DNA of 64,000 nt from Bacillus sp. OV166 (GTDB lineage Bacteria; Bacillota; Bacilli; Bacillales; Cytobacillaceae), in assembly GCF_900177675.1 (NCBI RefSeq), contig NZ_FXWM01000001.1:939001-1003000 (forward strand), given 5' to 3'. Every line of letters begins with the position of its first letter. Within the stretch, counting starts at the first letter, position 1. Positions 1 to 8,439 of this stretch are shown piece by piece. Position numbers and translations under genes: made by a program. The notes under the pieces are model-generated. The model worked only from the letters and a program-made list of their open reading frames with translations, had not been told where the DNA came from and ran no database searches.

Positions 1-49
1 TTGTACTGTTCGACTTTTTTTTGCTTTATTCAAAATAAAGGGTCGTGTG

Positions 50-96
50 GAACATCGTTGTGAAACAAGAAAATCCGATTCGTGACAGGCACGGAA
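50..96. repeat. dispersed intergenic repeat, copy 1
   Basis: The stretch running from TGTGGAACATCG through TGAAACAAGAAAA to CGTGACAGGCACG recurs with small changes at 5183-5229, and its last part recurs at 14585-14598. All three copies lie between genes. The remaining 290 bases before the first gene show no other clear feature; an open stretch around 170-238 could be the decayed end of a lost gene, but I do not recognise it. Confidence 0.5.
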
Positions 97-290
97 TCTC
101 AGGATCAGGCTTGTTTATTTTAAATTAGAAAGAGTTTTCTAAACGAAAACGGTAATATCTTGCTATTAGTAACGGCGGTATTGTGTTTGCTGGATATGAA
201 GCTTTTTCGAATATAAGGGAATTATTAGAACCATCATGAATATATAAATAAAGGCAATAGCCAAATTTTTTAAAAGGGGGAGTTTTTTAC

Positions 291-842
291 GTGTCAAAAA
301 AAGTATTAATCCTAGCTGGAGATGCTGTAGAGGCATTGGAAATTTATTATCCGTATTTTCGTTGTCTTGAAGAAGGTCTTAATGTACAAATAGCAGCACC
401 ATCAAAGAAGAAGCTGCAAACAGTTGTCCATGACTTTATCGGCTGGGATACTTATACGGAAAGCAAAGGATACTTAATTGAAGCACAGTTAGCTTTTGAA
501 GATGTAAATCCGGGCGAATTCGATGGGCTCATTATTCCAGGAGGGCGGGCTCCGGAATACATTCGCTTAAATGAAAATGTCCCAAGAATTGTCGCTCATT
601 TTTTTGAAGCAAATAAACCTGTGGGGGCCATTTGCCATGCAGGTCAGGTATTAACAACTGTTCGTCAATATTTGGAAGGTCGAGAATTGACCGCCTATAT
701 CGCCTGTAAGCCGGATGTAGAAGCAGCAGGGGCAACCTATATTACAAATCCTCTTCATGTTCAAGGCAATCTCGTTTCGGGGCATGCATGGCCAGATCTT
801 CCGGGGTTCATGAAAGAGTTTATTAATCTATTGAACCAATAA
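291..842 (+). CDS. DJ-1/PfpI family protein
   Basis: This 183-residue protein belongs to the DJ-1/PfpI (class I glutamine-amidotransferase-like) superfamily. Members act as cysteine peptidases, glyoxalases/deglycases or stress chaperones. The nucleophile elbow AICHAGQ lies near residue 111 with the expected cysteine, and IIPGGRAPEY near residue 81 is the oxyanion-side loop. Length is typical for a single-domain cytoplasmic member. It starts at GTG behind AAAGGGGGAG. It stands alone ahead of a bidirectional terminator. The family assignment is firm; the substrate is unknown. Confidence 0.9.
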   Translation: MSKKVLILAGDAVEALEIYYPYFRCLEEGLNVQIAAPSKKKLQTVVHDFIGWDTYTESKGYLIEAQLAFEDVNPGEFDGLIIPGGRAPEYIRLNENVPRIVAHFFEANKPVGAICHAGQVLTTVRQYLEGRELTAYIACKPDVEAAGATYITNPLHVQGNLVSGHAWPDLPGFMKEFINLLNQ

Positions 843-907
843 GACTATTATCTGATTATCACTTAGTTTACTATAACTAGAAATAAGACATAATGGATAC
901 AGATACA

Positions 908-943
908 AGGGGCAGCTTGAGGAGTGGGCTGCCCTTTATTTTA
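908..943. terminator. bidirectional terminator between PfpI and phosphatase genes
   Basis: GGGCAGC pairs with GCTGCCC around an 11-base loop, followed on the plus strand by TTTATTTTAG. It lies between two convergent genes and can serve both. Confidence 0.7.
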
Positions 944-944
944 G

Positions 945-1568
945 TTAGTATTTATCTCGAAAAGAAGTGTCAGCAATCCTGTCTACATAAAATTCACCGT
1001 TCAAATATTTGATTACAGAGACACTGCAATTATCATGGTGAGTATAACCGCTCATTTTTGCTAATTGCATTAAGTAGTTGCCGATCGTTACCCCATGTGA
1101 AAATACTAGGACATTTCCACCCTCATTTTTATGCTTATGAATGATTTCATCGATAGCAGAGCTTGTTCGTGAAAATAGCTGTAAATAGGATTCCCCTTCA
1201 GGTGCTGACATATTTAAATCGTTAAGACTAAATAATGTCTCTTGGATATTCCCATATTGAGCTAGAATTTCCGTTTGTAATAGGGATTCCAAAACACCAA
1301 AGTTCATTTCCTTTAGACGTGGATCAGTAATGATGGGGATGTTTCGATGTCCAATGGCATACCTAGCCGTATCTACTACTCTCTGGCTTTCACTTGCGTA
1401 TACTGCTTTAAATTCTATATCAGATAAACCGATTCCTACAGATTTAGCCTGTTCAATTCCTTTATCTGTAAGTGGTGAATCACAAAATCCCTGTAATCGC
1501 TTCTCTACATTAAAATGGGTCTCACCATGCCGAACAAAATAAAGCTTCACTTCTTTTTCAGAGGACAC
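945..1568 (-). CDS. histidine phosphatase family protein (phosphoglycerate-mutase-like)
   Basis: A cytoplasmic phosphatase of the branch-1 histidine phosphatase superfamily. The N-terminal motif FVRHGETHFN carries the phospho-accepting histidine, and VFSHGVTIG near residue 155 carries the second catalytic histidine. I place the start at the GTG at 1568, behind GCAGGTG; an open frame extends to 1661 but has no ribosome site there and lacks family-like sequence. The resulting 207 residues fit the family. The substrate cannot be told from sequence; relatives act on sugar phosphates, nucleotides or cobalamin precursors. Confidence 0.88.
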   Translation of the reverse strand: MSSEKEVKLYFVRHGETHFNVEKRLQGFCDSPLTDKGIEQAKSVGIGLSDIEFKAVYASESQRVVDTARYAIGHRNIPIITDPRLKEMNFGVLESLLQTEILAQYGNIQETLFSLNDLNMSAPEGESYLQLFSRTSSAIDEIIHKHKNEGGNVLVFSHGVTIGNYLMQLAKMSGYTHHDNCSVSVIKYLNGEFYVDRIADTSFRDKY

Positions 1569-1727
1569 GCGTAAACACCTGCTTTGTATTGGAATTAATT
1601 GATTGATAAAATAAATTTTACCACACCTTTCGAGTAGTTTGTAAATAAATAAACCAAGCATTTCCAGTCCAATCTAGGTTGTGAGGTATTATTTTTAGGA
1701 ATTGTTTGTACGAAAAGGAGTTTTCTT

Positions 1728-2294
1728 TTGAAAAAAGTCTGGGCAAACATAAATGCGGTATTAATTGCAGATAATCCAAAGACATTTGTAACTAGAAGAA
1801 TAACAGAAGCAAATCTTGAGTTTGGGGGGATTCGTGGGGATCGCCACTTTGGAATTACCAGTAAGGCTGATTCAAGGCAGCCGATGTATCCAAGAGGAAC
1901 AGAGATTCTAAACCGCCGCCAAATAACGATTGTGTCTGTGGAAGAATTAGACAGGGTTGCAGAAGAATTAGGTGTTGAATCTGTTCTGCCTGAGTGGTTA
2001 GGGGCTAATGTATTGGTAAAGGGATTTCCGGAATTAACAAAACTTACCATGGGTTCACGTATCCTTTTTCCAAGTGGAGCAGGATTAATATGTATGGGAG
2101 AAAACCAGCCTTGTACCTTACCTGGTGATGAAATCCAAAGGCATTATGATGATCATGAGAAGTTATCCCTCCGTTTTGTACGTGCAGGTTATAAGCGGCG
2201 GGGGATCGTATGTGCAGTAGAAAGGCCTGGAATCATTTACGAAAATGATGAAGTCCAGGTTTTGGTTAATGATTATAAAAATCCGATGCAATAA
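1728..2294 (+). CDS. MOSC domain-containing protein
   Basis: MOSC domains occur at the C terminus of molybdenum cofactor sulfurases and as stand-alone proteins handling Mo-cofactor or sulfur chemistry. Here the whole 188-residue protein is a MOSC domain: GIRGDRHFG near residue 34 and GENQPCTLPG near residue 123, with the conserved cysteine. TTG start behind AAAGGAG at 1715-1720. No molybdenum genes are adjacent. A decayed copy of its 3' third lies at 6575-6758, so this locus was once duplicated. Function inside the cell is unknown. Confidence 0.85.
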   Translation: MKKVWANINAVLIADNPKTFVTRRITEANLEFGGIRGDRHFGITSKADSRQPMYPRGTEILNRRQITIVSVEELDRVAEELGVESVLPEWLGANVLVKGFPELTKLTMGSRILFPSGAGLICMGENQPCTLPGDEIQRHYDDHEKLSLRFVRAGYKRRGIVCAVERPGIIYENDEVQVLVNDYKNPMQ

Positions 2295-2528
2295 TTAGCA
2301 ATGGGGGAACGGAAGGGAGACTATTAAAAACTATTAGAGTACATACCTTACTTTGAAACCACTCTTTTAAAAAATAAATTTTTCGCTGGAGGGATTAGGC
2401 AACTATTGTGGTGTACTGCCTAATTGGGGGAGCTCGGGTCCAGAGCAAAGAAAATTTAAAAATGAAATATTTGAGCATTGATGAACAGAATGACTAAAGA
2501 AATAATGATGGATTGGAGGCCAAGGATG

Positions 2529-2750
2529 ATGGCTGAAATTAAATTTGAAATAAAAGAGACTATTGGGGCAATTTCACAGTCCCCAAAAGGCTGGAGCAAA
2601 GAACTAAATCTGATTAGTTGGAATGGAAAAGAGCCCAAATATGATTTACGTGAATGGGCACCGGACCATGAGAAAATGGGAAAAGGTGTTACATTGACGG
2701 TTGAAGAGCTAAAGTCGTTAAGGGATTTGTTGAATGGGATGGGGTTATAA
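2529..2750 (+). CDS. YdbC-like protein with PC4 (single-strand DNA binding) fold
   Basis: A 73-residue protein of the YdbC/PC4 family. Relatives related to eukaryotic transcription coactivator PC4 bind single-stranded nucleic acid as dimers. The recognisable features are the beta-rich segment GWSKELNLISWNG, the DLREWAPDH motif and a C-terminal helix. GGAGG at 2515-2519 supports either ATG at 2526 or 2529; I use 2529 because it gives the usual MAEIKFEIKE beginning. It is monocistronic, closed by a strong hairpin. Confidence 0.85.
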   Translation: MAEIKFEIKETIGAISQSPKGWSKELNLISWNGKEPKYDLREWAPDHEKMGKGVTLTVEELKSLRDLLNGMGL

Positions 2751-2764
2751 TTAGCACAGGAATT

Positions 2765-2799
2765 GGGGCCATTAGCTATATATGGGGTGGCCCCTTCTT
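2765..2799 (+). terminator. terminator after the PC4-like gene
   Basis: GGGGCCA and TGGCCCC form a seven-base-pair stem followed by TTCTTT. Confidence 0.7.
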
Positions 2800-2854
2800 T
2801 ATCATAAAGCAGCGTAAAACCCCTAGCTTCAGCTATGGGGATACTCATGAAGCC

Positions 2855-4273
2855 ATGAAATACTTAGATGAAATGATAGGAAACTATTACATGAATTTCC
2901 AATCTGTTGTTGCTAATGTTCCTGATTATAAAACTTTTCTGACTGTAGATGAAATGGATGAGAGCTGCAGGAAGCTTGCTAATGAGTTTCCCGATCTCGT
3001 TACCGTATTTGAGGCTGGAAAATCTCGAAAGGGACATTCGATTTTATGTATGAAAATTGGAGAGGGTCCAAAGAATGCCTTATGCTTTGCCTGTCCTCAC
3101 CCTAATGAACCTATTGGTGCCATGACACTCGAGTACTTTTCTCGTGCTTTGGCTGAGAATGATGATTTACGAGAAGGATTAGGCTTTACATGGTACATGA
3201 TTAAATGTATCGACCCTGACGGTGTTCGTCTAAATGAAAACTGGTTCAAAGGGCCGTTTAATGTTTATACCTACACGAAAAATTATTTTCGGCCAATCGG
3301 CTATGAACAGGTGGAATGGACTTTTCCGATTGATTACAAAGAGCTTCATTTTCACAACCCGCTACCTGAAACCCAAGCTATAATGACATTAGTACAAGAG
3401 ATCAAACCAGAGTTTATGTATTCCCTCCATAATGCAGGGTTTGGGGGAGCTTATTGGTACATAACACATGATCTGCCAGAGCTGTATGAAAGTTTGAGGG
3501 ATTCAGCTATTAAACAAGGTATCCCCTTAAATTTAGGAGAGCCCGAAGAACCTTTCATAACGAAATTTTCTCCAGCTATCTTTAAAAATATGACAATTGC
3601 TGAAGCTTATGATTTCATAGAAAAATTTAGCGGTGAGAAGCCAAATATAAAAAATGGAACTTCAAGTTCAGACTATGCATCGAGCGTAGCAGACTGTGTA
3701 ACTCTTCTTACTGAGCTGCCTTATTTTTTTGATTCTCGAATTGAGGATTTGAATGAGGGGGAAATCACACGGAAAGAAGCCATTTTACAGGGGGTAAAAC
3801 AATCACAAGCTCATTTTGCCCGCCTAGATAAGCTGCTAACAGAAGTCCGCCCTTATATCTGTGAAGAGAACCCATTTGTAAAACTGGTAGAAGAAGTGAT
3901 TCAGTATATTAGAGAAGGCAGTGAAGCCAAAATCAATTGGGCTGAAAGTAATCCTGAATTTGAAAAAAATGCTTCCATGGCAGAGATTTTTGATAATTTA
4001 CAAGCTGCAAAGTTCTACAATGGCTTGTACTTAGGTTTAACAGTTCGTACTTGTGAATATGAAATCGAACGGCTTAGGCAGCAAAAAAATAAAGAAGAGA
4101 TCGCAATGAGCAAACTCATGGAAACCTGTGAGAAAGGTGAACAGTTCTTAAAAGAATATTGTGAAAACCTTGAATGTGAGCTTGATTATACGGCGATTCC
4201 GATTCAAAAGCTTGTGCGTATTCAAGTAGAGAGTGGACTGCTAGTGGCTAATTATATTCGTGAAAATCGATAA
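2855..4273 (+). CDS. M14 family zinc carboxypeptidase
   Basis: A 472-residue protein with the M14 metallopeptidase fold. The zinc ligands are visible as HPNE near residue 82 and a later histidine in YSLHNAGFGG near residue 192; DPDGVRLNENW is a further family block. There is no signal peptide, so it probably acts in the cytoplasm. The last ~150 residues are helical and charged and are not part of the usual peptidase core. The start is uncertain: 2855 has no clear ribosome site, and in-frame ATGs at 2873 or 2891 (behind AGGAAA) are possible. The substrate is unknown. Confidence 0.85.
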   Translation: MKYLDEMIGNYYMNFQSVVANVPDYKTFLTVDEMDESCRKLANEFPDLVTVFEAGKSRKGHSILCMKIGEGPKNALCFACPHPNEPIGAMTLEYFSRALAENDDLREGLGFTWYMIKCIDPDGVRLNENWFKGPFNVYTYTKNYFRPIGYEQVEWTFPIDYKELHFHNPLPETQAIMTLVQEIKPEFMYSLHNAGFGGAYWYITHDLPELYESLRDSAIKQGIPLNLGEPEEPFITKFSPAIFKNMTIAEAYDFIEKFSGEKPNIKNGTSSSDYASSVADCVTLLTELPYFFDSRIEDLNEGEITRKEAILQGVKQSQAHFARLDKLLTEVRPYICEENPFVKLVEEVIQYIREGSEAKINWAESNPEFEKNASMAEIFDNLQAAKFYNGLYLGLTVRTCEYEIERLRQQKNKEEIAMSKLMETCEKGEQFLKEYCENLECELDYTAIPIQKLVRIQVESGLLVANYIRENR

Positions 4274-4330
4274 AAATAAACACTGAGGAACCTTGTTATA
4301 ATTGCTAGGATAAGGAAGGGGAGTGTAGTA

Positions 4331-4972
4331 ATGTCGGTACCTAAGCCTACATGTAAAGATAAAATTGAAACAGAGGATGAATTACGTTCTATTATAGGGG
4401 AACCGAGTGAACTAGTTAGAAAAAAGGTGATTTCCTATGTAGACGATCATTGTAAGGATTTTATTTCCCGCTCTCCTTTTCTAGTGATCTCTACATCTGA
4501 TGCTTCTGGCTGTTGCGATGTTTCACCTCGTGGAGACACGCCTGGGTTTGCTCTTGTACTTGATGAAAAGCATATCATTATTCCAGAACGGCCAGGGAAT
4601 AAAAGAATAGATACAATGCGGAATATTTTATCCAATCCAAAGGCAGGTCTTCTTTTTCTGATTCCTGGACTGGGGGAAACATTAAGAGTGAATGGAAAAG
4701 CATACTTGGTGAAAGATGACATTCTCCTTGAACGAATGGCCCATCATGGAAAGAAACCCTTGGTTGGAATCTGCATTGAAGTCGAAGAATGCTTTATTCA
4801 TTGTGCGAAAGCTATGAAACGTTCAGGCCTTTGGGAACCAGAAACTTGGAGTGAAAAGGATTCACTGCCAAATGCAGCAAAAATCCTAATAGACCATACG
4901 AAAATTCCCGATATGACCGAAAAGGAATTAAACAAAGCGCTCCAAGAAGATTATTTGACCGAACTCTACTAA
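4331..4972 (+). CDS. pyridoxamine 5'-phosphate oxidase family protein (MSMEG_1061-like FMN protein)
   Basis: This 213-residue protein has the split-barrel flavin-binding fold; FLVISTSDASGCCDVSPRGD and IIIPERPGNKRIDT are the typical FMN-contact blocks of the MSMEG_1061-like subgroup. Members are predicted FMN-dependent oxidoreductases of small molecules. The start is well supported by AAGGAAGGGGAG. It stands alone, and its stop codon overlaps a short hairpin. The specific substrate is unknown. Confidence 0.85.
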   Translation: MSVPKPTCKDKIETEDELRSIIGEPSELVRKKVISYVDDHCKDFISRSPFLVISTSDASGCCDVSPRGDTPGFALVLDEKHIIIPERPGNKRIDTMRNILSNPKAGLLFLIPGLGETLRVNGKAYLVKDDILLERMAHHGKKPLVGICIEVEECFIHCAKAMKRSGLWEPETWSEKDSLPNAAKILIDHTKIPDMTEKELNKALQEDYLTELY

Positions 4973-4995
4973 AGGAAGGTAGAGCGGTTCCTTTT
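4970..4995 (+). terminator. weak terminator after the FMN protein
   Basis: AAAGGAA and TTCCTTT form a stem overlapping the stop codon. Just downstream, 4996-5067 is open in frame and ends in LNKLFKVW, which could be the fossil end of an unrecognised gene. Confidence 0.4.
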
Positions 4996-5119
4996 GTGCC
5001 AGATGCGTCCAGTAATGCTTTAGGGTCCGTTGAAAGTGATCTTAATAAACTATTCAAGGTCTGGTAATTTATTTTTTCAAGATTCGAATTACATATTAAA
5101 AAACTGTCAACAAAGGCTA

Positions 5120-5171
5120 GTGTGCCTGACCCCCGATTCGTTAAAGCTTTAACACGCTGGGGGTCAGGTAT
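5120..5171. repeat. inverted-repeat element with GTGCCTGACCCCC arms
   Basis: GTGCCTGACCCCC is mirrored by GGGGGTCAGGTATCAC across a short spacer that contains TTAAAGCTTTAA, giving a long hairpin. It abuts a copy of the 50-96 repeat at 5183-5229. It looks like a small non-coding intergenic repeat (MITE- or REP-like) of the kind common in Bacillaceae. Confidence 0.5.
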
Positions 5172-5182
5172 CACTTTTACTG

Positions 5183-5229
5183 CGTGGAACATCGATGTGA
5201 AACAAGAAAAACCGGGGCGTGACACTGTC
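5183..5229. repeat. dispersed intergenic repeat, copy 2
   Basis: Same order of blocks as 50-96 (GTGGAACATCG, TGTGAAACAAGAAAA, CGTGACA), ending here in GACACTGTCACC. Confidence 0.5.
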
Positions 5230-5255
5230 ACCATCCGAAGTATGTCGAAATGACA

Positions 5256-5286
5256 AGAGACCGGATTCTGCTTGAATCCGGTCTCT
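5256..5286. terminator. terminator downstream of the MFS gene
   Basis: A 12-base-pair perfect stem (AGAGACCGGATT with AATCCGGTCTCT) around a seven-base loop lies just past the stop of the minus-strand MFS gene. The T-run is weak on both sides. Confidence 0.6.
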
Positions 5287-5294
5287 TCCTACTA

Positions 5295-6485
5295 TTATAC
5301 TAGTTTCATTTGTTGTCGGTCTAATCGATGACTTAGGAAAGTTAGAAGACTTGCAAAGAAAGCAATTAACCCACCGACAAGTGTCACATTCATCAAAGGT
5401 CCTTGATGGTAAACAATGCCTCCTAAAGCGGAGCCAAAGGCGATACCCACATTACTGGCGACTGGCATCAATGAAGCTGCGAGTCCTGTTGCTTTTGGTT
5501 GATAAATACTAGCAAGGTCTATCAAATAAAGCTGGGTCGATGTTGTTAAAAGAATGGCCATTAATGACATCATGCCAATGTTAATCAATCCAAAGATAAA
5601 GTGATTGGTTGTCCAATATAAACAGATCAGAACAAATGCTTGCACAAGGAAAACAAACCGAAGGCGTCCGATCGCATTTTGGCTGGCAATTTTTCCAGCG
5701 AGTATGTTGCTAAAAATCGAAATAAATCCGTAGCCAAACAAGATTAAACTGATTGAACTACTTGGTGCATCCATTTTTTTTAGGATGGGAACCAGATAAG
5801 TAAAAACGGCATAAGTTGCTCCAAATCCAAGAGATGGAATGAAAAAAGCCATTAAGATTCGTGGGTGGGTCAACAAAGAAAATTGATCACGCATCGAACT
5901 ACGGTATTGACTGAGCTTATTAGGCAAATTCAAGATAGATGCCAAAAATGCAACTCCACCCAGAAAAGTTGTTAACAGGAAGGTTGCATGCCAGTCATAC
6001 CATCTAGCGATGACCGTTCCAATGGGTACTCCAATCACGTTTGCAAGAGTAAACCCACCAAAAACGCATGATATAGCAATTCCACGTTTTGTGATTGGTA
6101 TCGTTTCACTTGCAACAATCATCGCAAGTGAGATTAAGACCCCTGTTACAATTGCGGTTATCATCCGAAGGGAAAGGAGCATGAAGTAGCTAGTCGATAT
6201 CACGCACAAAGCATTCAGGATGATGAACGTTCCTATCAAAAACAGCATCCATTTGCGCTTTGGAAAATGGCTTGTTGCTGACATAACGAGTGGTGTGGTA
6301 ATGGCAAAAGTAATGGCAAATGCAGAAACAAGGGTACCTGCTTTTGCATTTGTTATATGAAGATTCGAGGAAATATCAGTTAAGATCCCGACAATAACAA
6401 ACTCGCTTGTCCCGAGAACAAATGTTAATAACGTAAGTGTTAAGATGAGAAACCAATGTTGCTTTGATAATATAGTGCCTTGCAT
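5295..6485 (-). CDS. MFS transporter, DHA1-type drug or sugar efflux
   Basis: A 396-residue, 12-helix major facilitator protein resembling AraJ/YdhP/YdeA-type efflux pumps. The N-terminal helix has LGTSEFVIVGIL, the DHA1 pattern, and the loop between helices 2 and 3 carries the basic HFPKRKWM segment. ATG start behind AAGAGGT. Gene order gives no regulator on its own strand; the LysR regulator beyond the thioredoxin gene is a candidate. The substrate cannot be assigned. Confidence 0.88.
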   Translation of the reverse strand: MQGTILSKQHWFLILTLTLLTFVLGTSEFVIVGILTDISSNLHITNAKAGTLVSAFAITFAITTPLVMSATSHFPKRKWMLFLIGTFIILNALCVISTSYFMLLSLRMITAIVTGVLISLAMIVASETIPITKRGIAISCVFGGFTLANVIGVPIGTVIARWYDWHATFLLTTFLGGVAFLASILNLPNKLSQYRSSMRDQFSLLTHPRILMAFFIPSLGFGATYAVFTYLVPILKKMDAPSSSISLILFGYGFISIFSNILAGKIASQNAIGRLRFVFLVQAFVLICLYWTTNHFIFGLINIGMMSLMAILLTTSTQLYLIDLASIYQPKATGLAASLMPVASNVGIAFGSALGGIVYHQGPLMNVTLVGGLIAFFASLLTFLSHRLDRQQMKLV

Positions 6486-6574
6486 AAATACCTCTTTTCT
6501 TAGATGAATGAAAATGTGTAATAGGATAGGTAAACAATCTAATCATCATAACATAAAACAAATTAACGAAGAAG

Positions 6575-6758
6575 CCCTTGCTACCTGGGGATGAAATCCA
6601 AAAGCATTACGAAAACCATGAGAAGTTGTCTTTTCCGTTTTGTGCGAGCAGGTTATAAGCGGCGGGGGATCGTCTGTGCAGTAGAAAGGCCTGGGGAAAT
6701 TCACGAAAATGACCAAATTCAAATTTGGGTTAATGATTTTGCCAATCCGATGCAATAA
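6575..6758 (+). pseudogene. 3' remnant of a second MOSC gene
   Basis: The sequence tracks 2115-2294 of the intact MOSC gene closely, including the block around AGCGGCGGGGGATCGT and the same final ATGCAATAA. It lacks the first two thirds of the gene, and an extra T (CTTTTCCG against CCTCCG) breaks the frame. It is a fossil of a tandem or dispersed duplication of the 1.7-2.3 kb locus. Confidence 0.85.
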
Positions 6759-6831
6759 TGAGAATAATAACTTTGATAGGTAGGAAACCATAAGGCAGCA
6801 CATCAGCTGCCTCGTGGAACAAAAGCAATCC

Positions 6832-7152
6832 TTATTCTATCAATCCATACTTTTTTAAGGATTCGATTAACTGAACTTTAGGTTGAAAACCAGTGATCCT
6901 CCCAACAAGCTGGCCATCTTGAAAAAGCAATAATGTAGGGATTCCCATTACCTGAAACTCGCTGATAAAATCCGGATTATCATCCGCATTCACTTTGACA
7001 ATTTTTAAATCAAACTCTAGATCAATTTCCTCTAAAACGGCTCCAATCAACCTGCAAGGCGGGCACCATGGTGCCCAGCAATCGATTAGCACCGACTTGC
7101 TTGTTTCGATTTCCTTAAGAATTTCCTGACCCTCTGCTTGTAAAACGCTCAT
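6832..7152 (-). CDS. thioredoxin-like protein with WCPPC active site
   Basis: A 106-residue cytoplasmic thioredoxin-fold protein. The dithiol motif is APWCPPC near residues 27-33 rather than the usual WCGPC; the cis-proline motif MGIPTLLLF follows near residue 69. The Gly-to-Pro change in the active site is expected to alter redox potential, so this is probably a specialised thioredoxin rather than the housekeeping one. Start behind AAAGGGGAG. It is divergent from the LysR gene, with ~120 bp between, so the two may share control. Confidence 0.9.
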   Translation of the reverse strand: MSVLQAEGQEILKEIETSKSVLIDCWAPWCPPCRLIGAVLEEIDLEFDLKIVKVNADDNPDFISEFQVMGIPTLLLFQDGQLVGRITGFQPKVQLIESLKKYGLIE

Positions 7153-7273
7153 GAACGATCTCCCCTTTCTGTTCGTCGTTGATTGTAGTATATGATGAGT
7201 TATGATATAAGTAAAATTAATACTTTGAATGTTATATATAAGTAAAATCTAATGTACGGAAATGAGGAATCTT

Positions 7274-8188
7274 ATGACTCTATTTCAATTAGAGGTTTTC
7301 TTAAAGGTAGTGGAAACAAAAAGCTTTACAAAAGCTGGTGAGCAAATCGGCCTCTCACAATCGGCAGTCAGTCAAGCAGTAGCCGCATTGGAATCAGCGC
7401 TAAATATAAAATTATTGAACCGGCATAGGACTGGAGTCAGTTTGACGAAGATCGGCGAACGGATCGCGAGCCTAGTTAGAGATTTAATCATGATAAAAAC
7501 AAGGATCATCAATGAGGCTACTGGAATCACGGGACTTGAAACAGGGACGGTTAAAATTGGAAGCATTTCGGGCATGTCAGCCAAACTACTGCCAGGAATG
7601 ATCAGCTCTTTTAAAAAACGGTTTCCCGGTATAGAAGTAGTGCTTTATGAGGGGAATTATGAAGAGGTGAGAAATTGGCTTAAGTTGTCAGTCGTGGAAG
7701 TAACCGTGGTCCCGGAAGAAAAGCATGAGTTCGAATTTTTTCCTTTACTGCAGGATAAAATGGTCGTTTTTGTACCAGAAACACATCCACTGAGTCATCA
7801 ATCATCGATCGATATAAAGGATATCGCCAGTGAACCTTTCATCATGCCAAAAGAATGTGGTCATGTCATCCGGGCGATCTTTAAGGAACATGGTTTCTCA
7901 CCTAATATTCAATTTGAAGTCAGCGATATCGCTACTATCATCGCAATGGTTCAAGAGGGAGTTGGAAATACGATTCTTCCTGAGTTGGCCATCCCTTCCA
8001 CCTTGTCCAAAATCACAGCTTCCTATTTAAACCCGCAAGTGTACCAAAATTTAGGGCTTGAGGTCCGTTCAACAGAGTATACAAGCCCTGCGATAACAGC
8101 ATTTATTCATGAGGCACAAGAATTCACCAAGAATTTATCATTGAAATTGTTTAACAGCTATCATTCCGTAATTGTGGAAAAGAGATAA
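7274..8188 (+). CDS. LysR family transcriptional regulator
   Basis: Typical LysR architecture: N-terminal winged helix-turn-helix (residues ~1-60, with SFTKAGEQIGLSQSAVSQAV) and a periplasmic-binding-like effector domain. I chose ATG 7274 (MTLFQLEVF) over ATG 7262 because GAGGA at 7264-7268 is correctly spaced only for the former. LysR proteins usually control a divergent neighbour, here the WCPPC thioredoxin gene. The effector is unknown. Confidence 0.9.
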   Translation: MTLFQLEVFLKVVETKSFTKAGEQIGLSQSAVSQAVAALESALNIKLLNRHRTGVSLTKIGERIASLVRDLIMIKTRIINEATGITGLETGTVKIGSISGMSAKLLPGMISSFKKRFPGIEVVLYEGNYEEVRNWLKLSVVEVTVVPEEKHEFEFFPLLQDKMVVFVPETHPLSHQSSIDIKDIASEPFIMPKECGHVIRAIFKEHGFSPNIQFEVSDIATIIAMVQEGVGNTILPELAIPSTLSKITASYLNPQVYQNLGLEVRSTEYTSPAITAFIHEAQEFTKNLSLKLFNSYHSVIVEKR

Positions 8189-8210
8189 ATAATGTTTAAT
8201 ATTTGCCAAT

Positions 8211-8246
8211 AAAAAATGTCCCAAAAGAAACTTTTGGGGCATTTTT
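8211..8246 (+). terminator. terminator after lysR
   Basis: A long stem (AAATGTCCCAAAAG with CTTTTGGGGCATTTT) around AAA, ending in a T-run. Confidence 0.85.
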
Positions 8247-8324
8247 GTGCTTGCATTTGCTTTTCTCAAGGAAAAATAAATTAGAAAAGATTTATTTAGA
8301 AGTTACAATATAAGTTCTAAACAT

Positions 8325-8336
8325 TATAACGTTATA
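8325..8336. promoter_or_regulatory. candidate operator upstream of the amino-sugar-acid operon
   Basis: TATAACGTTATA is a perfect 12-base palindrome ~100 bp before the first gene of the operon that encodes its own GntR regulator. Size and position suit a GntR-family operator, but this is inference from position only. Confidence 0.35.
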
Positions 8337-8439
8337 TTGACTGGAGTAAAAATACGTGGTAACCTAATCCTGTAAAGAAAAACAAAAGAGGTAGATGTAA
8401 CCGTATACAAGTACCCACTTATTAGGTTTACCGAAAAGG

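Noticed and set aside
1595..2050. Minus-strand frame over the MOSC gene
   Set aside because: It is antisense to conserved MOSC motifs and to the phosphatase 5' region; no ribosome site.
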